Made by a program: the position numbers and the translations under genes. From a virus: a stretch of 43,989 nt of DNA. The notes beneath the pieces were generated by a model. The model was not told where the DNA came from. It did no database searches and saw nothing but the letters and a program-made list of their open reading frames with translations. Position 1 is the stretch's first letter; every line of letters begins with the position of its first letter. This document shows positions 7,071 through 14,647 of the stretch, piece by piece. The stretch is from the IMG/VR virus record IMGVR_UViG_3300020146_000002, positions 1 through 43,989 of that record. One strand, 5' to 3'.

Positions 7071-7516
7071 TTCCAAACGCGTCCAAACAACGCTCGCATT
7101 AATGTGCGGTAAACGTGATGATTGGGCGAATAGCGTTTGTAAAACAGTTCATCATTACCCGTGACTGTCTTGCTGATGGCAGCGGCAATGGCAGGACTGC
7201 GGCATGAACCAGCGTCGCAATTAACCACGATATTCTTGACGCTTTTGTAACGCTCTAGAAAGTCCACAATCTGTTCTGCCTGCTCATCGGTAAATGGAGT
7301 CACCTCAACGCCAGTGCCCTTTAATTCATGCGCCAGCCATTCCCTGTCCTTAACGTTCGAAACGTCATGGAAACAAAGCTGGAGCACGGCAAGCCTCTGC
7401 GGATTTGCAGGCAATGGAACCTCAACGTCGCCGGGAGTGTAAACGGCAATGTGAATGTGCGGCTCGTTAAGCATGAATGTGCTCGCTTCCCATCGTCCCA
7501 TTACATGAAATTTCAC
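7067..7516 (-). CDS. CX5R phosphatase-like protein, 149 aa
   Basis: VNCDAGSCRSPA contains the Cys-x5-Arg signature of protein-tyrosine/dual-specificity phosphatases (C100, R106), preceded by a hydrophobic strand (KNIVV) and followed by a helix (IAAAIS), as in that fold. An upstream DVSNVKD could supply the general-acid loop. The GTG at 7516 is chosen because GGGAGG lies seven bases before it. The longer frame would overlap the RusA gene. Its target (protein, nucleotide or RNA) is unknown. The neighbours are recombination genes. Confidence 0.6.
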   Translation of the reverse strand: MKFHVMGRWEASTFMLNEPHIHIAVYTPGDVEVPLPANPQRLAVLQLCFHDVSNVKDREWLAHELKGTGVEVTPFTDEQAEQIVDFLERYKSVKNIVVNCDAGSCRSPAIAAAISKTVTGNDELFYKRYSPNHHVYRTLMRALFGRVWK

Positions 7517-7553
7517 CCCAACACCTCCCGCAACGTGTTCAAAACTGAAAGGG

Positions 7554-7892
7554 TCACTTCGGACTAATCTCAATCCGCACGCCGTACTCTTTGCCGATTT
7601 CCTGCGCGTAATTCCAGGTGTACAAGTCGCTGCCGTCGTCAACTCCGTAGGCATCGGCGATTCCGTCCCGCACATGCTTGGCGCTGATAGCCAGGTTGTC
7701 GCTGTCCAGCTTGCGCTTACCGATGCGCGTAATGGTGATGACGGCAGGCAATGACGGCTTTGCTTGAGTGAACAGTATTCCGTGCAATAGTGCCCGCTGC
7801 TGCTTGCTCCGCCTGTGCTTCACGCGCCAGTGCTCGCGCACGTTGGCTAGGCTTGCCAGTTTTAGCGGGAAAGTGAAGGTGACGGTGTTCAT
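7554..7892 (-). CDS. rusA: RusA-like Holliday-junction resolvase
   Basis: Cuts four-way DNA junctions during phage recombination. LDSDNLAISAKHVRDGI, with D63 and D65, then K72 and D76, and the later VDDGSD (D85, D86) reproduce the DxDN...K...D...DD layout of RusA. Length 112 aa is close to the E. coli enzyme (about 120). The start overlaps the upstream stop (TGATG). It is part of the recombination module with SSB, ERF and the exonuclease. Confidence 0.85.
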   Translation of the reverse strand: MNTVTFTFPLKLASLANVREHWRVKHRRSKQQRALLHGILFTQAKPSLPAVITITRIGKRKLDSDNLAISAKHVRDGIADAYGVDDGSDLYTWNYAQEIGKEYGVRIEISPK

Positions 7893-8602
7893 CAGAACGG
7901 GCCTTTCGTCTTCACCAGCGCCAGATACGAACCCCGTGCCCCTGATTCCTTCTCGCAGAACAAAATGTGCTCGTGAATGTCAATCATGCACTTTTCCTTT
8001 GCACGCATTCTCTGCTCGGCTTCGGCCAAATCGCGCTTAGCCTCAAATTCCCGCCGCATCTTTTCCGCCGTGGGAGTGGAGCCAATCGGGACTGTGATAG
8101 GCTCTGCTTCTGGCGCGAATTGAATCGTTTCGGGTGTTGGCGTTGAGGGCATGCCAGCGGGGTTGAAGACTGGCGTGTATGCTTCAACCTTTGCTTTGGC
8201 TGCAATTTCCTTAATCGCTTCTGCTGGCGACTTGCCCCTTAAATCAAATTCAACCTTCTCCGTCTCGCAATATGGCGCGCGGTTGAGGACGGGAATAGGG
8301 CCATCAGGACGGAAGGCATACCAGCACTCCTGCCCTTGTTCGCTCAGCGTATTCCAATCCCCGTGCTGATTCTGTTCCAGCAGCAGAAAATCGCCGGGGT
8401 AATCAGAACTAGCGTGGGTTACGTAGTCGCCCGTTTGCGGAACCCACGGGATGAAACGGGTGTCGTAGTGCCAGCCAGTTTCATTCTCTAAAGTCACACC
8501 CTCATCATTAAATCGTGATGCCACACGATAGACAGCGCCTTTAAGCAGCACTTGCGTCTCATTGCAATTACACCTTACGAAATCCCCAACCTTGAAATTC
8601 AT
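7892..8602 (-). CDS. Hypothetical protein, 236 aa
   Basis: The N-terminal part (about 1-60, FKVGDFVRCNCNETQVLLKG) looks like a small beta-barrel with repeated VGD/TGD turns. The middle is a Pro/Thr-rich linker (about 140-175). The C-terminus is a charged helix (EFEAKRDLAEAEQRMRAKEK). No domain name can be given. It couples to rusA and could be a scaffold for recombination proteins, but this is only positional. Confidence 0.65.
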   Translation of the reverse strand: MNFKVGDFVRCNCNETQVLLKGAVYRVASRFNDEGVTLENETGWHYDTRFIPWVPQTGDYVTHASSDYPGDFLLLEQNQHGDWNTLSEQGQECWYAFRPDGPIPVLNRAPYCETEKVEFDLRGKSPAEAIKEIAAKAKVEAYTPVFNPAGMPSTPTPETIQFAPEAEPITVPIGSTPTAEKMRREFEAKRDLAEAEQRMRAKEKCMIDIHEHILFCEKESGARGSYLALVKTKGPF

Positions 8603-8634
8603 CTATCGCCCTCCCAAATAAGCCAGAAACAGAA

Positions 8635-8892
8635 TTAAATTATGCCGTTAAATTCCGCGCTTAACTCTTCCGCGTGTTGTGCTAGGTATTCTGATGTCCA
8701 GTTAAGGCGCTCAAATTTGTTTGTGTGTCCCATGGCATCCCATTCCTTGTCGGCGGCAAGCTTGTATGCTTCGCGCTGACGCTCTAAGAACCTGAGTATT
8801 TGCTTCCGCGTTAGTAGCTTTGTGCGCACTAAATGACCCTCCAAATCATCACCATTATCATCATTACCCCCGCCTTTAACGAGCGGTTCCAT
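8635..8892 (-). CDS. Hypothetical protein, 85 aa
   Basis: GGAGG lies ten bases upstream of the ATG and within the end of the overlapping upstream gene (17-bp overlap). The acidic N-terminus (NDDNGDDLEG) is followed by helices with KQILRFLERQREAY. No recognised function. Confidence 0.6.
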   Translation of the reverse strand: MEPLVKGGGNDDNGDDLEGHLVRTKLLTRKQILRFLERQREAYKLAADKEWDAMGHTNKFERLNWTSEYLAQHAEELSAEFNGII

Positions 8893-9118
8893 TCTTTAGC
8901 GCCTCCTGATGTGCTTCGCATGTCTTGCAGAACTTGACGCCCATCTCCTGCGGGAAGTTCCATTTCGAGCAAAATCCGCAACGCTTTTGCCGGAGCCCGC
9001 CTTTGTGTTGAACCTCTGCCCACTGGTGCCAATCGCAATAGCCTGACGGCGGCATGTCGCCAACTTTGAACGTTCCGCCGATGTCCAGAATTGTGACTGG
9101 CAGCTTCTTCTTGCTCAC
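8876..9118 (-). CDS. Small zinc-ribbon protein, 80 aa
   Basis: Cys/His pairs CDWHQW, CGFC and CKTC are spaced to form one or two zinc knuckles (residues about 28-68). Such small ribbons often bind DNA or RNA polymerase in phages. The role here is unknown. It overlaps its neighbours by 4 and 17 bp, so it is translationally linked. Confidence 0.6.
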   Translation of the reverse strand: MSKKKLPVTILDIGGTFKVGDMPPSGYCDWHQWAEVQHKGGLRQKRCGFCSKWNFPQEMGVKFCKTCEAHQEALKNGTAR

Positions 9119-9393
9119 TTTGCTTTCTTCCCTTTCTTCACACGCTTGCGGAGTTCTTTGCGTCCTTCATCAGTAATGCGCGTTGACTTAAATATGCCGC
9201 AATCAAATACCTCTACCCATCCATGCCTTAAGCACGTTCCGGCGATACGATTTCCGAATGCGTTAAGCACAGCGCCTTTACCACGCGGAAAAGTTGCCAG
9301 ATTGTTTAATAATAGAGTCTGCTTTGGGCTCACCTCGCACCATTCCCCTTCTTCACACGCGATTTGCGAGCGAAGGGCGGCAAAAAATCTCAA
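9115..9393 (-). CDS. Winged-helix-like protein, 92 aa
   Basis: The frame is open to 9483, but its first 30 codons overlap the gene at 9390-9581. A TTG at 9393 overlaps that gene's TGA (TTGA), so it is taken as the start, although no clear Shine-Dalgarno is present. GTG (VSPKQT) is an alternative. The body (SPKQTLLLNNLA..., GNRIAGTCLRHGWVEV, TRITDEGRKELRKRV) reads as a winged helix-turn-helix with a basic tail, suggesting DNA binding. Confidence 0.5.
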   Translation of the reverse strand: MRFFAALRSQIACEEGEWCEVSPKQTLLLNNLATFPRGKGAVLNAFGNRIAGTCLRHGWVEVFDCGIFKSTRITDEGRKELRKRVKKGKKAK

Positions 9394-9581
9394 CGGCGTG
9401 AAGTGGCACAGACACCCTTTTCGCCAACATTCCCGCGCCAGATGGAATAACCATCTTCCCCGCGATTCCATCCCCTTTGGCACATCGGCAGGCCAGGATT
9501 ATCAAACGTGCCGTGATATAGATGCGACACGACGTTTCTTTCGGGATTGCGGTCCTGACCAACGATGTACTTCTTCGCCAT
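9390..9581 (-). CDS. Hypothetical protein, 63 aa
   Basis: Starts MAKKYIVGQDRNPERNVV, with GGAAGGAA just before the ATG. A Gly/Trp-rich stretch (GWNRGEDGYSIWRG) suggests a compact beta fold. No known family. Two other frames over the same bases lack ribosome sites. Confidence 0.55.
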   Translation of the reverse strand: MAKKYIVGQDRNPERNVVSHLYHGTFDNPGLPMCQRGWNRGEDGYSIWRGNVGEKGVCATSRR

Positions 9582-9598
9582 TGGTTCCTTCCTTTTTG

Positions 9599-9609
9599 TG
9601 AAGCGGGGC
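9599..9609. repeat. TGAAGCGGGGC copy (first of three)
   Basis: Same 11-mer as at 10015-10025 and inverted at 10211-10221. Seen on the leftward strand it lies just before the ribosome site of the gene starting at 9581 and overlaps the stop of the preceding gene. Confidence 0.6.
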
Positions 9610-10001
9610 TAAAGTTCAACGCCCACGAGTGCCTTTTCAAAAGCTTGCTGCAAACACGGCGAGCGCTGATACATGTCGATAAACTCCACCGCCGCTTTTA
9701 AGTTCTCCAGTGTTTTGCACACCGCTATCTGCACACCGTTTCTTGACACTTTGTAACCGTTGGAATCTGCGGTTAATTCGTAGCCACTTTTCTTTAGCCA
9801 CTTCTTAAACTTCCGAGCAGCATCAAGAGACGGCGCACGGACAATCACGGTTTTATTTGCCGCGTGCTGCCAACTGCTTGATTTCTGTCCTCCGCCGCCA
9901 TGTCCAACCCGCCCTGATTTGCTCCGTCCAGGGCGCTTAAACCCGCTCGCTCTAGCCTTGCGTCTGTCGCGACGAACTGAACGCTTTCGAGATTTACGCA
10001 T
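9609..10001 (-). CDS. Basic hypothetical protein, 130 aa
   Basis: The first 45 residues are very basic and Gly/Ser-rich (MRKSRKRSVRRDRRKA), probably disordered and nucleic-acid-binding. The remainder has an alpha/beta look (KTVIVRAPSLDAARKFKKWLKKSGYELT). AAGGAG precedes the ATG. The 11-mer GCCCCGCTTCA lies before its ribosome site and again after its stop, so the gene is flanked by direct copies. Confidence 0.6.
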   Translation of the reverse strand: MRKSRKRSVRRDRRKARASGFKRPGRSKSGRVGHGGGGQKSSSWQHAANKTVIVRAPSLDAARKFKKWLKKSGYELTADSNGYKVSRNGVQIAVCKTLENLKAAVEFIDMYQRSPCLQQAFEKALVGVEL

Positions 10002-10010
10002 GGAAACTCC

Positions 10011-10221
10011 TTAATGAAGCGGGGCAACAAACCTCGAACCCTTCAGTAGTGAGCACAGGTTCATCGCGCTTGCGGCCTTGACTCCAGCAGTGTGCCAAAC
10101 CGATGCTTGGCCCGAACGCTACTTAAGCGCGCTACATCCTTCCGCCGCACGCGCCTTCACGTCCCGAATCAGCTTGGTAGTAACCCCTGTCGTCCTCACA
10201 CTTGCGAGTCGCCCCGCTTCA
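10011..10221 (-). ncRNA. Candidate structured RNA, about 211 nt
   Basis: This gap lies between the exonuclease gene and the gene at 10001. Read leftward, it opens and closes with perfectly complementary TGAAGCGGGGC and GCCCCGCTTCA (11 bp). Inside are CGCGCTT/AAGCGCG (7 bp), enclosing GCCAA/TTGGC (5 bp), and a separate GAACC/GGTTC hairpin (5 bp), giving a branched fold. The 5' closing strand includes the exonuclease stop codon and the 3' strand abuts the next ribosome site, so it may be a cis-acting leader or a processed RNA. Short frames also cross it (one ends KRDEPVLTTEGFEV without a start site), so a decayed gene is the alternative. Confidence 0.4.
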
Positions 10222-10848
10222 CTTCTCCGTTAATGCCGCTTGTGGTTGAAGTCGTTCAAGAGCCTCGTCGAAACGTTCAAGGAAATTCGTCAGCGCCTCG
10301 TGAATCTGCGCGTTTACCGCTTCGCTGCGCTTCACTTCACGCACGAACTTTGGAAGCTTTCGATGGTAGGCAACGAACAGCCAGGATTGAAAGCCCGTGA
10401 TGTAAAGGCCCGTATGTATCTGGATAAGGTATTCCTCGGGCACGGCGTTCGTCATTAAACACTTCACATGGTTCACAGGCTGCATGCACTTGATTTCAAG
10501 CCCCATGTTGCCATTGATAATCCCGTCTGGCGAACACGCCGCCCGTCCATCATCGCGCATGCACATTCCAACACGTTCAATGTCGTAGTCGTATTCCAGC
10601 GCGAGCCACGGGAGCGCGTAATCTTCTAAAATCTCTCCCTGTTCCATCTCGCCGCTACTAAACGACAGCAGCGGCCCGCCCATCAGTTTCTCGGCAATCT
10701 TTTGCGCCAGATACGTAGCCGGCATTTGCCCCTCGCGGATTGCGAACTTCGGCGTTAGCAGATTTCCCATCTCTGAAGCTGTTGGAATGGATGCCCTCGC
10801 GGCAAGCCACGCGGCGGAACCCTGAAGTAAGTCGCGGCGGATAATCAT
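10219..10848 (-). CDS. YqaJ/lambda-Exo-type recombination exonuclease, 209 aa
   Basis: Probably resects double-strand ends to feed the ERF annealing protein encoded just upstream. Visible motifs: QGSAAWLAARASIPTAS at about 9-25 (the QGS..W...R....TAS signature), EQGEILEDYA, SPDG (D108), GLEIK (E118, K120) and QIHTGL (Q143), the D-ExK-Q order of the lambda-exonuclease/YqaJ family. Length is normal. The ATG is coupled to the ERF stop (ATGA). Confidence 0.85.
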   Translation of the reverse strand: MIIRRDLLQGSAAWLAARASIPTASEMGNLLTPKFAIREGQMPATYLAQKIAEKLMGGPLLSFSSGEMEQGEILEDYALPWLALEYDYDIERVGMCMRDDGRAACSPDGIINGNMGLEIKCMQPVNHVKCLMTNAVPEEYLIQIHTGLYITGFQSWLFVAYHRKLPKFVREVKRSEAVNAQIHEALTNFLERFDEALERLQPQAALTEK

Positions 10849-11669
10849 GTTGGCACCTTGTCGCTTGCGGCCTTGAGCTTCGCTTCTTTCTTGTCTAGAA
10901 GGCGCACGAGTTCATCGTGCATAGATGCAGGAATCATCTCAAAATCGACGGCCTGCGCGTATTTCAGAAAGGTTTCTCTGTCAATCTTGAGGTACTCACA
11001 GCGCTCCTCAATCCGCCGCGCCTGTGCTTCCGTGATTGGACCCCCTTCAGCGCGGGCGTCGTCAAAACGTGCGTCGTTGTCAGCGCCAATGACAATGTTT
11101 AATGCGTCGCACAGGACGTAACGCTTCGCAAATGTTGAAGCCCCGCCGTCATTCTGTGCGTCGCTGCAATTTTGGATGTTAGGGATTCGTACCGCAAAAC
11201 TGTTCGTCTGCTTGTGCCCGCCAACGTGTTGCAGTGTGCACGACTTGACCAAGCGGCAAGGTGGACCGACTTGATAATCAGTGCTAAATGTGACAGTAAA
11301 CCCATGCGCTTTCAGCAGGGGCGATACTTGTCCCATGATGTCCTCGAAGGGCGCGTAGTTGTAGAGCGTCGCGCCCATCTTCGTTTTCACTTCCTTTGCC
11401 GCTTTGACTTTGTGTATTTCGGATTGCAGCGCAATGAACGCCTGGGCGAACGCCTTCTCAGCACTCCGTGCTTCCTCGTGCTCTTTGAACTTCATCAACT
11501 CGCCGACAACCTGCACCGATTCCAGTGTGATACCCTTATCGATTATCGCCGTGAGCATTGCGCCCACGTTGAGCGGCTCCGCTCGTTCAATCCCCGTCTC
11601 TTTCGTCGCCTTCGCCAATTCCGCTTTCATCGTTCCCCCTTTATGTGCTTCCGCGATTGCTTTGGACAT
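10845..11669 (-). CDS. erf: ERF-family single-strand annealing protein, 274 aa
   Basis: Promotes annealing of complementary single strands during phage recombination. The core at about 95-200 has YNYAPFEDIMGQVSPLLKAHGF and a later block ending GGASTFAKRYVLCDALNI, both characteristic of the ERF superfamily. The C-terminal 75 residues (TEAQARRIEERCEYL...) form a helical domain of the kind seen in other phage annealing proteins. An in-frame ATG at 11630 has GGGGGAACG before it and is an alternative start. It forms a two-gene recombination system with the exonuclease. Confidence 0.85.
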   Translation of the reverse strand: MSKAIAEAHKGGTMKAELAKATKETGIERAEPLNVGAMLTAIIDKGITLESVQVVGELMKFKEHEEARSAEKAFAQAFIALQSEIHKVKAAKEVKTKMGATLYNYAPFEDIMGQVSPLLKAHGFTVTFSTDYQVGPPCRLVKSCTLQHVGGHKQTNSFAVRIPNIQNCSDAQNDGGASTFAKRYVLCDALNIVIGADNDARFDDARAEGGPITEAQARRIEERCEYLKIDRETFLKYAQAVDFEMIPASMHDELVRLLDKKEAKLKAASDKVPT

Positions 11670-12386
11670 TTATTGGGCCTCGATGCGTTTGAAGGTGATG
11701 GCCCATACCCAATATTTAGACTGGTCCACATCATCACCGTAAATTTTATGCCAAAGGCCCAGGAAGCTTTCTTTAGCGCTCATGGCCGGAAAACATTCGC
11801 AACCATCGGGATAATGATTGCAATACGGAATCCAGCCATCGTCCGGCGTCCATTCGCTCGGCTCATTGTTTAGTTCCACGCCTTCAGCGGACGCGTCAGT
11901 CTCGGAAATGTCTTTCAGGCGATGCACTCGAACGTCGGTGATTTCCAGCGTGATGCGTGACGCCCAACGAGGCATGAAAATGGAAGGATACGTTCTTAAT
12001 AGTCCAGCATCGTGTCTATCATCAATGGATGGTAGCGGCCCATCGGCAAAGTAATGCGGCTGTGTTAGTTGCTGGCTAGGAATACGTGCATGTGTTTCTC
12101 GCACCCAAAGCCGCTCGCCAATAGCACCGTAAGGGCAGGACATATGAAAAGAGTGCAGTTTACTTTCGCGACACTGCCAGCAATCGCAGCCGAAATTAAA
12201 CCAACCTAACGAAGTCTTTGAGACGAACGACGGCGCGCCAACATCGCCATCGGATTCGCGCGGCTTTGTGTGATACCCAAAATTCACAACCCGCCGCGTC
12301 TGCGTCTTATCCCCCGACAGAATCGCGCGCACCATCGGCGCAGAGAAAAGAATAGGACGCTCTTTAACCTTCGTTAATGTTTTCAT
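11670..12386 (-). CDS. ASCH/PUA-like domain protein, 238 aa
   Basis: RPILFSAPMVRAILSGDKTQTRRV at the N-terminus and LWVRE plus MPRWASRITLEITDVRVHRL in the middle match the common phage ASCH-domain protein, which has a PUA-like RNA-binding fold. Two CxxC-type cysteines (CDCWQC) may bind metal. The family is widespread in phages with unproven function. RNA binding or RNA modification is the usual suggestion. Confidence 0.7.
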   Translation of the reverse strand: MKTLTKVKERPILFSAPMVRAILSGDKTQTRRVVNFGYHTKPRESDGDVGAPSFVSKTSLGWFNFGCDCWQCRESKLHSFHMSCPYGAIGERLWVRETHARIPSQQLTQPHYFADGPLPSIDDRHDAGLLRTYPSIFMPRWASRITLEITDVRVHRLKDISETDASAEGVELNNEPSEWTPDDGWIPYCNHYPDGCECFPAMSAKESFLGLWHKIYGDDVDQSKYWVWAITFKRIEAQ

Positions 12387-12421
12387 CCACCCCTCGAATC
12401 ATTCGCAAGCATGGCGGTTAG

Positions 12422-12847
12422 TTAATGAAACGTAATCTTCTCATTCCGCTTTGCTGCTAACCGACAACCTTTGATAAATCGTCTTGCTACAGCGCCTATT
12501 CCACCCGCTGCCGCAATATGCCCTACGTCCTCGCCCATTTCGTCCAAGCGTGGCAGAAGTCTTTCCATTTCTTCTGCTATTAGGCCGCACATCTCAGGCG
12601 GAATAATTCCATCGCAGTCTTCGTGCTCAAGAAAGAAGTACATGCCCGGATGCGTTTCACGTGTCACCTCATCGGGCACATACCACCAATCGCGCCTTGG
12701 CTCTTCCGTAACACCTATGGCCTTTAAGCGCTCTAGATTGGAATGCGGCGGGAAGCTTCCGCCTAGTGCTTCGCATGCCGCCTGTCGAAAACGGTTAAAG
12801 GCCGAATACGCGCCATGAAAAGCATCGTGTGTAGTATCAAGCCCCAT
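12422..12847 (-). CDS. Conserved-looking phage protein, 141 aa
   Basis: Begins MGLDTTHDAFHGAYSAF, an opening I have seen in uncharacterised phage proteins. Contains many acidic/aromatic residues (YFFLEHEDCDGIIPPE) and ends in a basic segment. No catalytic motif was identified, and function is unknown. A possible ribosome site AGGAG is six bases upstream. Confidence 0.65.
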   Translation of the reverse strand: MGLDTTHDAFHGAYSAFNRFRQAACEALGGSFPPHSNLERLKAIGVTEEPRRDWWYVPDEVTRETHPGMYFFLEHEDCDGIIPPEMCGLIAEEMERLLPRLDEMGEDVGHIAAAGGIGAVARRFIKGCRLAAKRNEKITFH

Positions 12848-12856
12848 CGTTCACTC

Positions 12857-13105
12857 CTAAATCAATGGCACTAAATCGCCGTCTTCTAACGCCAGTGCAA
12901 AATCGTGATATGACCACTCGCTATCCGTCCATCCCCAAATCTCCCCGTCAACCATTTCGGCGTATTGGATTTGCCCTTTAGTCGTGCGGTAAATCATGAT
13001 GTCTTCGGGATCGAGAATGCACTCGTTGTCGATTAGCAGCAACAGCCGCCCGTCAACCTTGCGCACAATTGCCGCGTCTGTGTCATTTGGTGAAATCGTT
13101 ATCAC
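12857..13105 (-). CDS. Hypothetical acidic protein, 82 aa
   Basis: GTG start with GAGG seven bases upstream, lying 23 bp inside the preceding gene. The protein is acidic and rich in Trp, Ile and Asp (IWGWTDSEWSYHDFALALEDGD), likely a small beta fold. Low net charge and size could suit a DNA-mimic or inhibitor protein, but that is speculative. Confidence 0.6.
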   Translation of the reverse strand: MITISPNDTDAAIVRKVDGRLLLLIDNECILDPEDIMIYRTTKGQIQYAEMVDGEIWGWTDSEWSYHDFALALEDGDLVPLI

Positions 13106-13295
13106 GTGATTTCCTCATCGCCTCCCGACACTCGAAACAAATAAGCATTCGATTCCACGGATAAAGCAGCCGCGCACATTCAAAACACCCCTCGCATTTC
13201 ATTTCCTCGCGGACTGCTGGCGGGAAGACAGGCTCAGGGAATATCTTGTTTAGCGCCCAGTTCAGTTGCGTTGCGTTGGCTTCGTCGGGGGTCAT
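13083..13295 (-). CDS. Small zinc-finger-like protein, 70 aa
   Basis: C34-x2-C37-x2-C40 followed by C53-x2-C56 (EGCFECARLL, ICFECREA), consistent with a single zinc site. It overlaps the next gene by 23 bp, a longer overlap than elsewhere in the operon but supported by that gene's ribosome site. Confidence 0.55.
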   Translation of the reverse strand: MTPDEANATQLNWALNKIFPEPVFPPAVREEMKCEGCFECARLLYPWNRMLICFECREAMRKSRDNDFTK

Positions 13296-13309
13296 TTGGG
13301 CGAAACTCC

Positions 13310-13849
13310 TTAAACTGCTGCCAGTGCTTTATTAGCGCGAAATTCCGCTTTGCGAGCCTTGGTAAATTCGCGAATGTCATCATGTGTAATTGCATGACGC
13401 TTCACCAATTTATGATTCTCTAGTTTGTCGTCCCACTTGTATTCGCAGCAAATAATCCGCTCGGCGTCAATACTTGTGCAATCAACTGTTCGCCCATACC
13501 ACGACGCTTTTGCGCCAACACACATGCGCTGTCCGCTAATGATGAATGGCTTTCTCTGCTTCCATGCTTCGAAACTTTGCCACGCCGAAGCATGGCCATA
13601 CTTAATGGCGAGAGAGTAAAAACTTTCGCCACACATGTTGCCGTTATTGCCGCCCCAATAGCCGATGCGGTAGTGCTCAGCAATAAACTTGAAGTCGTCT
13701 ACGTTGAAGCTGAGTCCGCCAGTAATGGCAAGATTTACAGCTTCGTGCATTGACGCATTTAGCCGCTGCCATGAATGGCCAGTGGCCTCTCTATTGTGCT
13801 CCCACACATGACTTATTAAGTGCAGTGCGGGCGATTGCTTCTTTGCCAT
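13310..13849 (-). CDS. Hypothetical protein, 179 aa
   Basis: Starts MAKKQSPALHLISHVW, with GGGGAAGGAAG upstream. It has a Gly/Asn-rich middle (GYWGGNNGNMCGES) and a helical, charged C-terminus. No recognised domain. Confidence 0.65.
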   Translation of the reverse strand: MAKKQSPALHLISHVWEHNREATGHSWQRLNASMHEAVNLAITGGLSFNVDDFKFIAEHYRIGYWGGNNGNMCGESFYSLAIKYGHASAWQSFEAWKQRKPFIISGQRMCVGAKASWYGRTVDCTSIDAERIICCEYKWDDKLENHKLVKRHAITHDDIREFTKARKAEFRANKALAAV

Positions 13850-13888
13850 CTTCCTTCCCCTCTCCTTTCAAACTTCACGAGTTAAACA

Positions 13889-13992
13889 TGGCGAGTCATG
13901 GAATCGAACCACAGTCCTCCGCGCCCATATCGAACGTTGCCCTAGGCCGTCGCGATACTTCGTCAGATGTGCTACCACTGCACCAACTCGCC
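13889..13992 (-). tRNA. tRNA-like RNA, 104 nt, probably non-decoding
   Basis: Read leftward: a 7-bp acceptor stem GGCGAGT/ACTCGCC with discriminator A, a perfect 4-bp D arm (GTGC-AGTGGTA-GCAC), and a T arm with loop TTCGATT. The place of the anticodon and variable arms is taken by about 55 bases containing a hairpin TATCG...CGATA with inner ACG/CGT and GCC/GGC pairs. The only possible anticodon loop (CGAAGTA) lacks T33 and sits on a mispaired stem. CCA is not encoded. It could be a decayed tRNA, a tRNA interrupted by an insertion, or a tRNA mimic. Confidence 0.4.
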
Positions 13993-14040
13993 CCATCTCC
14001 TTTAATCCCCGTACCGCCCGCAGATTGGTTGTTGCTTGAG

Positions 14041-14538
14041 TTATGGCACGTGCTTCCATGTGCGCCTCTTTCGCACGTGTTCGACCGTCGTATAGCTGAG
14101 GCCGTATTGCTTGCTTATTTCAGGAATAGTGCGAGGAGAGGCGCGGATTTCCCGAACCAACTCTGGTGTTAGTTTCTTCGCATAGCCGCTCTTATCGCCG
14201 CGCTCTTGAACATCTCGGACATTGTCTGAGAACGTGCCTGCGTATAAATGATTGGGATTCACGCAATCTTTAACATCGCACTTGTGGCAGATTAGTAGCC
14301 CCGCTGGTATGGGACCATTGACAAGCTCATAGGCATAGCGATGCGCCTGTACATAGCGCTTGGGATTAAGGAAAAAGCCATAGCCATTTCCGGCCTTGCG
14401 ATACTTCCACAGCCAGCACTTATTCGGCGCTTGCACATCAACCTTCGACCAAAACCATTTAACAATATCGAACCCAGGAACGCTCATAGCGCTTATCCGT
14501 GTTCTGCGCTTCTTAACTGTCTTAGTCGTGTCGCTCAT
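14041..14538 (-). CDS. HNH endonuclease with C-terminal HTH, 165 aa
   Basis: Cuts DNA, probably as a free-standing homing-type endonuclease. AHRYAYELVNG, CHKC (metal ligands) and CVNPNHLYAGT are the HNH/zinc signatures (numbering from MSDT: about residues 65-102), followed by NVRDVQERG. The tail PEISKQYGLSYTTVEHVRKR is a helix-turn-helix for site recognition. MSDT at 14538 has AAGGA nine bases upstream; the ATG at 14547 is an alternative. It lies between a tRNA-like element and a 14-bp inverted repeat, a setting expected of a mobile insertion. Confidence 0.8.
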   Translation of the reverse strand: MSDTTKTVKKRRTRISAMSVPGFDIVKWFWSKVDVQAPNKCWLWKYRKAGNGYGFFLNPKRYVQAHRYAYELVNGPIPAGLLICHKCDVKDCVNPNHLYAGTFSDNVRDVQERGDKSGYAKKLTPELVREIRASPRTIPEISKQYGLSYTTVEHVRKRRTWKHVP

Positions 14539-14563
14539 TGTTGGCATTTCCTTGTCTTAAAAC

Positions 14564-14647
14564 CTTCCCGAACGCGCCAGTGGGAGTACTGCGGGACGCT
14601 CTCGCTTTGATTGCGATGAACCATCAACAGGTAGCGCGTTCGGGAAG
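14564..14647 (-). ncRNA. Candidate RNA element closed by a 14-bp stem
   Basis: CTTCCCGAACGCGC and GCGCGTTCGGGAAG are perfect inverted repeats 56 bases apart. Leftward inner pairs include TTGAT/ATCAA and CAGT/ACTG. A GTTTT follows the second arm leftward, so a large terminator or a processed small RNA are both possible. There is no credible protein in the element. It lies between the gene ending at 14665 and the HNH gene. Confidence 0.5.

Noticed and set aside
7517-7675. N-terminal extension of the phosphatase-like protein
   Set aside because: It overlaps rusA in another frame, and GGGAGG lies just before the GTG at 7516.
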